The position numbers and the translations under genes are program-made. Below the pieces are notes generated by a model that had not been told where the DNA came from, did no database searches, and saw only the letters and a list, made by a program, of their open reading frames with translations. Shown here piece by piece: positions 10,216 through 18,919 of a stretch of 64,000 nucleotides of DNA. Origin of the DNA: Pseudomonas pergaminensis (GTDB lineage Bacteria; Pseudomonadota; Gammaproteobacteria; Pseudomonadales; Pseudomonadaceae); contig NZ_CP078013.2 of the NCBI RefSeq assembly GCF_024112395.2, positions 3,224,001 to 3,288,000 on the forward strand, in the 5' to 3' direction. The first letter of the stretch is position 1. The number at the start of each line of letters is the position of its first letter.

Positions 10216-11313
10216 ATGACAGCACTAAACTCGCGCATTGTAACTCCATTCGATATGGGCGCTCTTAAGCTGAACAATCGCATGGCGCTTGCTCCCATGA
10301 CACGCGTCAGTGCGAGCGAGAGCGGCAATGCCACACCTGCGATGGCGCGATACTACGAGCGTTTTGCCCGTGGCGGTTTTGGCTTGGTCATCACGGAGGG
10401 GATCTACACCGATCGGCAGTATGCCCAGGGCTACCTGAACCAGCCCGGTATCACGGACAGCGAACAGGCGCTTGCCTGGCGCGAGGTAGTCGAGGCGATT
10501 CATCGCCATGAGAGCGCAGCAATCGCGCAGATCATGCACGCCGGCGCATTGAGCCAGGCGAACCGTTTTGTTGAGCAATCTGCTGGCCCTTCGGCCATTC
10601 GCCCTAAAGGCGAACAGATGAAGTTCTATTACGGCGAGGGGGCGTATCGAGTGCCCCAGGCCATGAGCGATGAAGCTATCGCGGATGCCATTGAGGGGTT
10701 TGCCCAGGCGGCTAAACGGGCTGTTGGAATCGCGGGCTTTGACGGCGTTGAGATCCATGGTGCCAACGGCTACTTGCTGGATCAGTTCATGACAGGCTAC
10801 TCCAATCAACGCGAAGATCGATGGGGCGGTGATGTTCGCCAGCGCTTGAGCCTGACGCTTGAGGTCATTGCAGCGGTGAAGAAGGTGGTCGGGCACTCGC
10901 CGGTCGGTGTGCGTATATCCCAGGGCAAGGTCAATGACTTTCAGCACAAATGGGCGGGTGGGGAACATGACGCACAGACGATCTTCGGCAGCTTGGCTGA
11001 CGCTGGGGTCGACTTCATCCATGTGACGGAGCATCAAGCCTGGCAGCCGGCCTTCAGCGGTAACGAGGCAAGCCTGGTAACGCTGGCTCGCCGTTATGCG
11101 CCTGGTGTCGCGTTGATTGCGAATGGCGGAGTGCAGGACTTGAGCAGCATTGAACAAACCCTGCAGGCTGGCGCAGATATTGTCGCTGTCGGCAAGGCTG
11201 CCTTGGCCAATCCGGACCTTGTACAACGGTTGCTGGAGGGACGCGCGCCGGAACCCTTCGATCCGTCGTTGCTTGCGCCGATTGCCCACATCAAGGACAG
11301 CGAGCTGAATTAG
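10216..11313 (+). CDS. NADH:flavin oxidoreductase, old yellow enzyme family
   Basis: A 365-residue FMN-dependent TIM-barrel reductase. The N-terminus (NNRMALAPMTR), the EIHGANGYLLDQF substrate/FMN-binding segment near residue 182 and the C-terminal GGVQDL phosphate-binding region are all in place. Family members reduce activated alkenes or dienoyl compounds. It differs clearly from the second OYE in this window (41221), so they are not recent duplicates. A GAGGG ribosome-binding site precedes the ATG. It is probably controlled by the divergent LysR gene. Confidence 0.93.
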   Translation: MTALNSRIVTPFDMGALKLNNRMALAPMTRVSASESGNATPAMARYYERFARGGFGLVITEGIYTDRQYAQGYLNQPGITDSEQALAWREVVEAIHRHESAAIAQIMHAGALSQANRFVEQSAGPSAIRPKGEQMKFYYGEGAYRVPQAMSDEAIADAIEGFAQAAKRAVGIAGFDGVEIHGANGYLLDQFMTGYSNQREDRWGGDVRQRLSLTLEVIAAVKKVVGHSPVGVRISQGKVNDFQHKWAGGEHDAQTIFGSLADAGVDFIHVTEHQAWQPAFSGNEASLVTLARRYAPGVALIANGGVQDLSSIEQTLQAGADIVAVGKAALANPDLVQRLLEGRAPEPFDPSLLAPIAHIKDSELN

Positions 11314-11397
11314 GTGCAGTGAGTTACAGATCGGCGGGTGGATTCGCTACTATGTACGCCAATCACCGCCACCCGATCCAAGCCTTTGGAGCACCGA

Positions 11398-12219
11398 ATG
11401 CCAAGCCAGAAGAACGTGGCCGCCGAAAGCGGCGCGCCGATGATTCCTGAACAGCGTCGCGAGTTGATCTTGCGTCAGTTGCGCAAACAGCATGTGCTGA
11501 GTGTTCACCAGTTGATGGAGATGTTCGACTGCTCACACATGACGGTGCGCCGCGATATCGCGTTGCTTGAGCAGGAAGGCCTGGCGTATTCGGTGACGGG
11601 CGGTGTGCGCATTGCCAGCCAGCTTCACAGTGAGCCCAGCCACCAGGTCAAGGCCGTGGTTGAGTTGCCGCAGAAGCAAGCGATGGCCAAACTCGCGGCC
11701 CGTCTCCTGTTGGCGGACATGACTATTTATTTGGATGCCGGCACCAGCACCCTGGAGATCGTGCCCTATATCAAACTGCTCAGTGGCATGACGGTGGTGA
11801 CCAATGACTTCGGCGTGGTTCAGGCGTTGATGGATGCACCCCACGTGACGGTGATTCATACCGGTGGGCAGCTCGACCATTCCAATCATTCCTGTGTCGG
11901 CGGCCTGGCGGTGACGACACTGCGTCAGGTGGTGACGGATATCGCGTTTATCTCGACCAGCTCCTGGGACCTGCGACGCGGCATCACCACACCGTCGGCG
12001 CTGAAGGTGGAGGTCAAGCAGGTGGCCATGCAATCGGCGTCCCAAGTGGTGCTGGTGGCCAGCAGCTCCAAGTACGGCACGTTCAGCATGTACAAAATTG
12101 CCGGGTTGGAGCAGTTCGATGTGATCATCAGTGATGACGCATTGGCGCCTGCGGCGGCGGATGGGATTCGCAAGCAAGGGGTCGAATTGATGTTGCCGTC
12201 CGACCCCCAGCCAGCCTAA
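11398..12219 (+). CDS. DeoR family transcriptional regulator
   Basis: A 273-residue regulator. An N-terminal DeoR helix-turn-helix (PEQRRELILRQL ... DCSHMTVRRDIALLEQEG) is joined to a sugar-phosphate sensor domain of the ISOCOT fold (LDAGTSTLEIVPY, and SSSKYGTFSMYKI near the C-terminus). I place the start at the ATG preceded by GGAG, not at a GTG 60 bases upstream. The gene converges on the L-threonate operon and the two last genes overlap at their stop codons. DeoR regulators typically sense phosphorylated sugars, so a tetronate-4-phosphate or DHAP-type ligand is a reasonable inference. Confidence 0.92.
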   Translation: MPSQKNVAAESGAPMIPEQRRELILRQLRKQHVLSVHQLMEMFDCSHMTVRRDIALLEQEGLAYSVTGGVRIASQLHSEPSHQVKAVVELPQKQAMAKLAARLLLADMTIYLDAGTSTLEIVPYIKLLSGMTVVTNDFGVVQALMDAPHVTVIHTGGQLDHSNHSCVGGLAVTTLRQVVTDIAFISTSSWDLRRGITTPSALKVEVKQVAMQSASQVVLVASSSKYGTFSMYKIAGLEQFDVIISDDALAPAAADGIRKQGVELMLPSDPQPA

Positions 12220-13286
12220 CGCGCCTTTTCAGTCTCTTGCATGAATTGCCCCAGCTCCTTGCTGTAAAACTTCGCCATGCTCGTGGTGCCATGGCCACGG
12301 GTGTCGGCACTGGCAGGGATGAGCAGCAGCCGTGCGTGCTTGAGCTCTTTCATCGACGCTTCCAACCGTCCGGTTTCCGGAGGGTTGCGCTCATCGTCCG
12401 CCGAGTTGATGACCAGCACCGGCGCCTGGATCTTGTTCAGACCGAGGGCTGCGTTGTAGTCGGCGGAAGATTGCCATTGGTAGATGAAGTCATTGGCGTC
12501 TGCGGTTTGCGCGGCATTCAAGCGCTCATCCACCAACTTGTCGGCCAGCGCTCGGGTCGGTGCCGCCGCCTGATAGGCGAGGGTGCCGCCGCTGGTGCCA
12601 ACGCTGAACATCGCGTTTGCCAGGCGCAGGGACGGCGGTTGCGCGCTGTAGTTACCGTTGTTCCAGGCCGGGTCTTGCTTGATCGACTCCACCAGCAAAC
12701 GGCGCATCATCCAGTTGCGCGATGACATCTCGGTGGGTTGGGACGCCATGGGCACCAGCGCGTCCATCATCTGCGGCCAGGTCTGGCCCCACATCCAGGT
12801 TTGCATACCGCCCATGGAGTTGCCGATGATCAGCCGCAGGTGCTTGATCCCCAGGCCTTCGGTAACCAATCGATACTGGGCTTGAACCAGGTCGGTGTAG
12901 TTGTACTCGGGAAACTTTGCGCGCAGGCCGTCGGAGGGTTTGCTGGACTGGCCCACGCCGATGCCGTCGGTGGAGATGATGTAGTACTTGCTGGCGTCCA
13001 GCGGCTGCCCGGAGCCGAACAGTTCGCCGCCAAAATCCTTGCTCAGCACATCGCTGCCGGGCCGGTAGGTGCCATGCAGGTAGAGGATGGCGGGGTTCTT
13101 GGGGTTGCCGAGGGTGATGTAGTGCAGTTTGAGGTTGGCGAGTTTTTCACCGGTGTGAAAGGTGAACTGCGGGGCGATCCAATCGCCCTCGGTCGCGGCC
13201 GGTAACGACGCGGCGCCGACGGCGGAACTGATCAACGCCAGGGACAACAACAGCCCGACCGCGGGCCGTGGACTGAATCTATGCAT
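12216..13286 (-). CDS. secreted alpha/beta hydrolase, homoserine acetyltransferase-like
   Basis: A 356-residue protein with a clear Sec signal peptide (RPAVGLLLSLALISSAVGAA, about residues 7-26), so it acts outside the cytoplasm. The fold resembles MetX/homoserine O-acetyltransferase: the nucleophile serine is in GNSMGG near residue 155-160, a late aspartate in NSADDERNP, and the terminal histidine in RGHGTT. MetX itself is cytoplasmic, so this is a periplasmic hydrolase of that superfamily. It is the last gene of the L-threonate operon and is preceded by an A-rich Crc/Hfq-type motif and AGGA. A role in releasing the acid sugar from an ester or lactone is inferred. Confidence 0.85.
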   Translation of the reverse strand: MHRFSPRPAVGLLLSLALISSAVGAASLPAATEGDWIAPQFTFHTGEKLANLKLHYITLGNPKNPAILYLHGTYRPGSDVLSKDFGGELFGSGQPLDASKYYIISTDGIGVGQSSKPSDGLRAKFPEYNYTDLVQAQYRLVTEGLGIKHLRLIIGNSMGGMQTWMWGQTWPQMMDALVPMASQPTEMSSRNWMMRRLLVESIKQDPAWNNGNYSAQPPSLRLANAMFSVGTSGGTLAYQAAAPTRALADKLVDERLNAAQTADANDFIYQWQSSADYNAALGLNKIQAPVLVINSADDERNPPETGRLEASMKELKHARLLLIPASADTRGHGTTSMAKFYSKELGQFMQETEKAR

Positions 13287-13351
13287 GGGTATTTCCTATT
13301 GTTTTTGTTTTAGGAGCCCGTGCGCACCAAGGTATGCAGGGGCTTGATCAC

Positions 13352-14164
13352 TTAGCGCGCTTTCCAGTCCCGCAACCATTGCAGCCCTGCCGAGGTATCG
13401 CTCTTGGGGCGGTATTCGCAACCGACCCAGCCGTCGTAGCCCAACTCGTCAATCAGCTCGAACAGGTAGGGGTAGTTCAATTCACCCAGGTTCGGTTCGT
13501 GTCGGTCGGGTACGCCGGCAATCTGAATATGGCCAATGCCGTTGATGTCGCGAAGCAGTTTGACCGCCAAATCACCTTCGACGATCTGGCAGTGATAGCA
13601 GTCAAACTGCACCTTCAAATTGCTTGCGCCGACCTCCTTGCAGATCGCGTGTGCCTGGTCCTGTCGGTTGAGGAAAAACCCCGGCATGTCGCGAGTGTTG
13701 ATCGGTTCCAGCAACACCGTCACGCCAGCCTGACGTGCTTGGGCGGTGGCGTAAGCCAGGTTCTCGAGGTACACCGCGTGATGGCGCTCACGGTGCTGCT
13801 CCGAGGGCAGCAGGCCGGCCATCACGTGGATGCGGGTATTGCCTAGCACGGCGGCGTATTCCAGGGCACGGTCGAAGCCGGCGCGAAATTCGCTTTCGCG
13901 GCCCGGCAGGGTGGCGATGCCGCGTTCGCCCGCCGCCCAGTCGCCGGGCGGCGCGTTGAACAGGGCTTGAACCAGGCCGTTGTCGCTCAGGTGCTGTTTG
14001 AGTACCTGGGCGCTGTATTCGTAGGGGAACAGATACTCCACGGCATCAAAACCATCGGCCGCAGCCGCTGCGAAGCGCTCCAGAAAAGCGTGTTCGGGGT
14101 AAAGCATGCTTAGGTTGGCAGCAAAGCGAGGCATGTGAACTCCTGATGAAAAACGATCAGACAA
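13352..14164 (-). CDS. otnI: 2-oxo-tetronate isomerase
   Basis: A 270-residue xylose-isomerase-like TIM barrel of the hydroxypyruvate isomerase family. It starts [21 protein letters not shown] after a short extension, with catalytic glutamates in [12 protein letters not shown] and CEYRPKSDT. In the four-carbon acid sugar pathways OtnI converts 2-oxo-tetronate to 3-oxo-tetronate. The presence of ltnD, otnK and otnC in the same operon makes this assignment firm. The ATG predicted here overlaps the gntP end by 8 bases; an internal ATG (MPRFAANL) preceded by GGAG is an equally good start. Confidence 0.9.
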   Translation of the reverse strand: MSDRFSSGVHMPRFAANLSMLYPEHAFLERFAAAAADGFDAVEYLFPYEYSAQVLKQHLSDNGLVQALFNAPPGDWAAGERGIATLPGRESEFRAGFDRALEYAAVLGNTRIHVMAGLLPSEQHRERHHAVYLENLAYATAQARQAGVTVLLEPINTRDMPGFFLNRQDQAHAICKEVGASNLKVQFDCYHCQIVEGDLAVKLLRDINGIGHIQIAGVPDRHEPNLGELNYPYLFELIDELGYDGWVGCEYRPKSDTSAGLQWLRDWKAR

Positions 14165-15617
14165 AAGGCCAGATCAACAGGGTGATAAGGAAGCCGAGCG
14201 TGCCGAGGAGGGTGGTGATCACCGTCCAGGTCCGCAGGCCGTCTGCCACGTTGAGGCCGGCCAGCTTGGTGAAAATCCAGTAGCCGGCGTCGTTGATGTG
14301 CGACATCGCCAGCCCGCCACCGCCCATAGCCAGGCACAGCAGGGCCATGTGGTTGGGCGTCAGGTTAAGCGTGGCGATCAACGGACTGATGATACCTGCG
14401 GTGGTTACCAGCGCCACGGTGGTGGAGCCTTGCACGGCGCGCAGCAACATGGTCAGCAAAAAGCCCAGGGCCAGCACCGGCAGCCCGGTGGTACGCAGCA
14501 GGTCGGAGACCACCGCGCCGATGCCGGTATCCACCAGTACCTTGCCGAATACGCCACCGGCACCCGCAATCAAAATCACCATGGCCACACCCGGCAGCGC
14601 CGAGCCAATTACATCGGAGACCTGGGTACGGCTCCAGCCGCGACGGGAACCGAGCAGCCAGGCACACAGCAAGGTGTCGAGCAGCAGCGCCACCAGGGGC
14701 GCACCGAGCACGGTCATGATGCCGCGCAGGGTTGATTCGACAGGCAGCAGTGACGTCGCCAGCGTACCCAGCAAAATCAACACGATCGGCAATAGGATCA
14801 AACTGACGATCAAGCCGAAACCCGGCGCAGGGGCGGGTGGCAGCTTGGCCACGATACTGCTGGTGGATTCCTCCAGGCCCATGTGCGAGACGGTCTCTGC
14901 ACCTTGTTGCGCCTCTTGGGTTTTGCCGTCTTGCCAGGCGCGCAGGTCGTCGTTGGTGACGTGCGGGCCGTAGACTTCGGCGCGGATATCATCGGACATC
15001 GGGTAGAAGCGGCGCGTCATGCGCCCCGCCACGCGATAGCCGACGTAGCACAGGAACGCCGTCAGCGGCAGCCCGAACATCAGCACCCGGCCCAGGTCCG
15101 CACCCAGTTGGCTGGCGGCGGCGACCGCACCTGGGTGCGGTGGCAGAAATGCATGCACCGTAAGCAGCGCTGCGCACATCGGCAACGCGAACATCAGCAA
15201 CGGCTTGCGAGCGCGACGAGCCACACCGTAGGCCAGCGGCATGAGGATGATCACCCCCACCTCGAAGAACACCGGCACGCCGATAATGAAACCGGCAATC
15301 GTCAAGGCAAGGGGCGTGCGTCGATTACCGAAGCGTTCAATCAGGGTCTTGGCCAGCGCCTCGGCACCGCCCGACAACTCAATGATGCGGCCGATCATCG
15401 CGCCCAAGGCAATGATGATCGCAATGTGGCCGAGGGTCTTGCCCATGCCGCCTTCAATGGTGGCGACCAGATCGGCAGGTTTAACTCCCGCCACCAGGGC
15501 CACCATAATGCTGACCAACATCAGCGCCACGAACGGCTGGAATTTGTATTTGAGCACTAGGAACAGCAGCAAGGCGATGCCTAGGCCTGCGGTCGCCATC
15601 AGGATAAGCGGGCTCAT
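14157..15617 (-). CDS. GntP family acid-sugar permease
   Basis: A 486-residue polytopic inner-membrane transporter of the gluconate:H+ symporter family. It has about 12-14 hydrophobic segments and the family motifs PHPGAVAAA and [14 protein letters not shown]. Placed between otnC and otnI, it most likely imports L-threonate or D-erythronate. Its ATG overlaps the TGA of a 26-codon ORF as ATGA, so its translation is probably coupled to that ORF. Confidence 0.92.
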   Translation of the reverse strand: MSPLILMATAGLGIALLLFLVLKYKFQPFVALMLVSIMVALVAGVKPADLVATIEGGMGKTLGHIAIIIALGAMIGRIIELSGGAEALAKTLIERFGNRRTPLALTIAGFIIGVPVFFEVGVIILMPLAYGVARRARKPLLMFALPMCAALLTVHAFLPPHPGAVAAASQLGADLGRVLMFGLPLTAFLCYVGYRVAGRMTRRFYPMSDDIRAEVYGPHVTNDDLRAWQDGKTQEAQQGAETVSHMGLEESTSSIVAKLPPAPAPGFGLIVSLILLPIVLILLGTLATSLLPVESTLRGIMTVLGAPLVALLLDTLLCAWLLGSRRGWSRTQVSDVIGSALPGVAMVILIAGAGGVFGKVLVDTGIGAVVSDLLRTTGLPVLALGFLLTMLLRAVQGSTTVALVTTAGIISPLIATLNLTPNHMALLCLAMGGGGLAMSHINDAGYWIFTKLAGLNVADGLRTWTVITTLLGTLGFLITLLIWPFV

Positions 15618-15694
15618 GAGCGCGGCCCTTCATGGAAAACGCAGGATGGTTTTTTGTCGCTGCAAACATCAACACGAAACTTGATAGTGGTCAT
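15614..15694 (-). CDS. small ORF (26 aa) coupled to gntP
   Basis: A 26-codon ORF in the otnC-gntP gap. The ATG at 15694 follows an AGGACC ribosome-binding site and, further up, an A-rich AACAATAA motif. Its TGA overlaps the gntP start as ATGA. The peptide begins MTTIKFRVDVCSDKK, holds two cysteines, and is hydrophilic with no membrane segment. I recognise no family. It may be a coupling leader rather than a functional protein, but the spacing and ATGA overlap argue that it is translated. Confidence 0.55.
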   Translation of the reverse strand: MTTIKFRVDVCSDKKPSCVFHEGPRS

Positions 15695-15748
15695 GCTGGA
15701 AGGTCCTGTTGTTTTTATTGTTAAGGGTGTTGCGGGTGGAAACGGTGC

Positions 15749-16387
15749 CTACCAGTGCGCGCCGAAAACGCTTTTAAGCTCGGCCAGCGCTGCAGCATCC
15801 AGCGGCGCCGGACGCGGGTTGCTCATCAGCCACAGGCGTGCGGTTTCTTCGAGTTCTTCGAGGGCGTAACTGGCCTTGGAAACTGAGCTTTCCCAGACCA
15901 CCGGGCCCAAGCGCTCGAGCATTACGCCACGCACACTGTTGGCGAGGCGTGCGACCTGGTCCGCCACATCGGGCGCGCCGGGGCGTTGATAGTTGATCAG
16001 CGGGATATGCCCGACCTTCATCACCTGGTACGGCGTCAGCGGGGGCAGGATGTCATCCTGGCCCCAAACACCGGCAAGCGTCAGGGCCACCAAATGTGTG
16101 GAATGGGTATGCACCACACCACCGACGCCAGGGTTGCGATCGTAAACCTGGCGATGCAAGGCCAGGGTTTTTGACGGTTTGTCGCCAGAGACCCATTTGC
16201 CCGTAAGGTCGACCTTGGCGATCAACGCAGGGTCAAGGCGGCCCAGGCACGCATCGGTTGGCGTGATCAGCCAGCCGTCATCCAGGCGCGCGCTGATGTT
16301 GCCAGCGCTGCCGACTGTGTACCCTCGCTGATAAAGACTGTGACCGACGATGCAGATCTCTTCGCGCAAGGCGTTTTCGTTGCTCAT
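15749..16387 (-). CDS. otnC: 3-oxo-tetronate 4-phosphate decarboxylase
   Basis: A 212-residue class II aldolase/adducin-fold protein, related to ribulose-phosphate 4-epimerase. GSAGNISARLDDGWLITPT near residues 25-43 and the zinc-binding HTHSTHL (about 98-104) fit the family. In the acid sugar pathway OtnC decarboxylates 3-oxo-tetronate 4-phosphate to dihydroxyacetone phosphate. Its start overlaps the otnK stop by 4 bases (translational coupling), which fixes its role as the step after the kinase. Confidence 0.93.
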   Translation of the reverse strand: MSNENALREEICIVGHSLYQRGYTVGSAGNISARLDDGWLITPTDACLGRLDPALIAKVDLTGKWVSGDKPSKTLALHRQVYDRNPGVGGVVHTHSTHLVALTLAGVWGQDDILPPLTPYQVMKVGHIPLINYQRPGAPDVADQVARLANSVRGVMLERLGPVVWESSVSKASYALEELEETARLWLMSNPRPAPLDAAALAELKSVFGAHW

Positions 16388-17682
16388 TGCGCACCTCCTG
16401 CCAGTTGCTTAAGTGCTTTGTCGAAAAAGTCTCTACCGCCGAAATTGCCCGACTTGAGGGCCAGCGCCAGCGGTTCGGCAGTGTTGCTGAGGGTCGCGGG
16501 AACACCAGGATCAATCTGCGTGCCAATCTGCAGTAGGCGCACGCCCAGGGCGGTGACTACGGCGCCAGAGGTTTCACCGCCGGCGACCACGAAGCGTCTT
16601 ACGCCGGCCTGACGTAGGGCTTGGGCAATTTCTCCCAGGGCGTTCTCTACCAATTCGCCTGCGCGTTCGGCGCCTAGTTGCTGTTGCACCGCCTTGAGTT
16701 CATCCGCAGGGCTGGTGGCATAGATCAGTACGGTGTGTGGGTTGCTCAGGGCAAACGCCACGGCATCCGCCACTACCGACTCACCCGCCGCCAGGGCTAG
16801 AGGGTCGATGCGCAGCGCCGGTCGTCCGGCTTCGATCCACGCGGCGACTTGGCCGTTGGTGGCAATCGACGCGCTCCCTGCCAGCACCACCTCGCCACCG
16901 GGTACGGTAGGTAAGGAGGCTGGATCGAAGTCGCGAAGTTTGCCGGCCCGGCGGAAGTTGTCGGGAAGGCCCAAGGCCAGGCCGGAACCGCCGGTTAACA
17001 GCGGCAGATCACTGCAGGCGCTGCCGAGGGTGTGCAGGTCTTGGTCACTGAGGGCATCCGCGATGGCCATGCCTATGCCTTGGGCGCGCAGCTCTGCAAT
17101 CCGTTCGCGCACGTGTGACACACCTTGGGCGATGGTGTCGTAGCGCAGCAGGCCAACCTTTTGTGTGGTTTGTGATTGCAGTACGCGGACCAGATTGGCG
17201 TCGGTCATCGCGGTCAGCGGGTGGTGCTGCATGCCTGACTCATTGAGCAGTTGATCCTGCACAAACAAATGACCGCGGAAAATGGTCCGGCCATTTTCCG
17301 GAAACGCCGGGCAGGCCAGGGTGAAATCACTGTCCAGCGCCTTGAGCAGGGCCTCGCTGACCTGGCCGATATTGCCGGCGGCCGTCGAGTCGAAGGTGGA
17401 GCAGTACTTGAAGAAAATCTGCTCGCACCCTTGTGCGCGCAGCCATTCAAGGGCTGCCAGGGAGTCGGCTACCGCCTGCGCCGCCGGGACAGTACGCGAC
17501 TTCAGCGCAATCACGATCGCATCGGCATCCAGCGTCGCAGCGACTTCATCGCTGGGGATACCGATGCTCTGCACAGTACGCATGCCGCCGCGCACCAGCA
17601 TATTGGCCAGGTCTGTGGCCCCGGTGAAGTCGTCGGCGATGCAGCCCAGCAACGGGCGTGCGCTAGGTAGGTTCATGGGCAA
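16384..17682 (-). CDS. otnK: 3-oxo-tetronate 4-kinase (DUF1537 family)
   Basis: A 432-residue two-domain kinase. The N-terminal domain opens GCIADDFTGATDLANML (acid sugar binding), and the C-terminal nucleotide-binding domain carries VVAGGETSGAV near residue 373-383. It uses ATP to phosphorylate 3-oxo-tetronate at C4. It lies 3 bases after ltnD and overlaps otnC by 4 bases, so the three are one transcription unit. Full length, with no damage seen. Confidence 0.94.
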   Translation of the reverse strand: MPMNLPSARPLLGCIADDFTGATDLANMLVRGGMRTVQSIGIPSDEVAATLDADAIVIALKSRTVPAAQAVADSLAALEWLRAQGCEQIFFKYCSTFDSTAAGNIGQVSEALLKALDSDFTLACPAFPENGRTIFRGHLFVQDQLLNESGMQHHPLTAMTDANLVRVLQSQTTQKVGLLRYDTIAQGVSHVRERIAELRAQGIGMAIADALSDQDLHTLGSACSDLPLLTGGSGLALGLPDNFRRAGKLRDFDPASLPTVPGGEVVLAGSASIATNGQVAAWIEAGRPALRIDPLALAAGESVVADAVAFALSNPHTVLIYATSPADELKAVQQQLGAERAGELVENALGEIAQALRQAGVRRFVVAGGETSGAVVTALGVRLLQIGTQIDPGVPATLSNTAEPLALALKSGNFGGRDFFDKALKQLAGGAQ

Positions 17683-17685
17683 TCC

Positions 17686-18591
17686 TTATTCGGTTTCGGT
17701 CTTGGCAGTCGGGAGCTCAATGCCAGGGAAAATCTTGATCACCGCCGAATCGTCCTCACGCCCGAACCCGGCACTGGAGGCCTGCATGAACATCTGGTGA
17801 GCGGTGGCTGACAATGGCAGCGGAAACTTGCTGGCCCGTGCGGTATCCAGCACCAGGCCCAGGTCCTTGACGAAAATATCGACGGCCGAGAGCGGCGTGT
17901 AATCAGCCTTGAGAATGTGTGGCACGCGGTTCTCGAACATCCAGGAATTGCCCGCGCTGTGGGTGATCACTTCATACAGTGCATCGGCCTCGACGCCTTC
18001 ACGCAGCCCCAGTGCCATGGCTTCTGCGGCAGCGGCGATATGCACGCCGGCCAGCAGTTGGTTGATGATCTTTACCTTTGAGCCCAGGCCATGGGCATCG
18101 CCCAGACGATAGACCTTGCCGGCCATGCCCGTGAGCACGTCATCGGCTTTTGCATAAGCCTCGGCTGGGCCGGAAGTCATCATGGTCATCTCACCGGCCG
18201 CCGCTTTGGCTGCACCACCGGAGATCGGTGCATCCAGGTACAGCAACCCTGCGTTGATCAAGCGCTGGCCCAGGTCTACCGCGTAGGTAGGGGCCACCGT
18301 GGCGCAACCAATCACCAGGCTGCCAGGGCGCAAGGCGGCGACGGCGCCATGTTCACCAAACAGGACCGTCTCGGTTTGTTCGGCATTGACCACGACGGTG
18401 ATGATCACATCGCACGCGGCGGCCATCTGGACAGGCGAGCTGCAGGCAACGCCCCCTTCACTGGCGAACTGCTGCGTGACGGTTTCTCGCACATCACAGG
18501 CATGCACGTTGAAGCCGCTGCGCAACAACGAGCGGGCAATGCCCAGCCCCATCGCGCCTAAGCCGATAACACCAACATTCTTGTTATTCAT
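17686..18591 (-). CDS. ltnD: L-threonate dehydrogenase
   Basis: A 301-residue NAD+-dependent beta-hydroxyacid dehydrogenase. The N-terminal Rossmann motif is GLGAMGLG, the substrate loop DAPISGGAAKA is near residue 120-130, and the catalytic lysine is in SKVKIINQLLAG (about 170). LtnD oxidises L-threonate at C2 to 2-oxo-tetronate, the first step before OtnI, OtnK and OtnC. It is the first annotated gene of the operon. A small upstream ORF overlaps its start by 8 bases. GGAG precedes the ATG. Confidence 0.92.
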   Translation of the reverse strand: MNNKNVGVIGLGAMGLGIARSLLRSGFNVHACDVRETVTQQFASEGGVACSSPVQMAAACDVIITVVVNAEQTETVLFGEHGAVAALRPGSLVIGCATVAPTYAVDLGQRLINAGLLYLDAPISGGAAKAAAGEMTMMTSGPAEAYAKADDVLTGMAGKVYRLGDAHGLGSKVKIINQLLAGVHIAAAAEAMALGLREGVEADALYEVITHSAGNSWMFENRVPHILKADYTPLSAVDIFVKDLGLVLDTARASKFPLPLSATAHQMFMQASSAGFGREDDSAVIKIFPGIELPTAKTETE

Positions 18592-18697
18592 GGAGGCTCC
18601 GTAGCAAGGCTGTGGGTACGTGGGCGCCGCAGAGGTGCAGGCGATCGTCCAGATACAGGTAAGGGGCGGGAAGCTTATTCGGGGAGGTGTCGATCAT
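18584..18697 (-). CDS. small ORF (37 aa) overlapping the ltnD start
   Basis: A 37-codon ORF at the head of the L-threonate operon. The ATG at 18697 (an in-frame ATG at 18706 is also possible) follows AGGA with about 8 bases spacing, directly downstream of an A-rich, CA-type tract. The ORF starts MIDTSPNKLPAPYLYLDD, reads through to TAA at 18584-18586, and overlaps ltnD by 8 bases in another frame. No family recognised. It could be a leader peptide coupling ltnD translation, or a chance ORF in a long leader. Confidence 0.45.
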   Translation of the reverse strand: MIDTSPNKLPAPYLYLDDRLHLCGAHVPTALLRSLHE

Positions 18698-18789
18698 CGT
18701 TGCCATCCTGTTTTGTTTTTTTGTCAGGGTGTCATGCGGGTTGAATAGATAATCCACCAATGATCAGATTATGTGAAGTTATTTTTTTG

Positions 18790-18807
18790 ATTTAACAATA
18801 TTTAACA
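18790..18807. promoter_or_regulatory. direct repeat, candidate DeoR operator
   Basis: ATTTAACA occurs twice, at 18790-18797 and 18800-18807, exactly 10 bases apart and thus on one helical face. It lies in the AT-rich region upstream of the L-threonate operon. The convergent DeoR gene at the operon's other end is the obvious candidate binder. The rest of the 18707-18862 gap holds no gene. Confidence 0.4.
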
Positions 18808-18862
18808 TCGCCGCGGGTCGCTGCGAGGCTTCAGCGTTGAGAACACAGGCGTTGAAACGCAA

Positions 18863-18891
18863 AGTGAGCACGGCTTTTGGCGGTGCTCACT
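18863..18891 (-). terminator. terminator of the SDR gene
   Basis: Inverted repeat AGTGAGCAC and GTGCTCACT with an 11-base loop, 28 bases beyond the minus-strand SDR stop. It separates that gene from the L-threonate operon downstream. Confidence 0.6.
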
Positions 18892-18919
18892 GGAAGGCTG
18901 TGCGGTGTTACGTCAGGAA

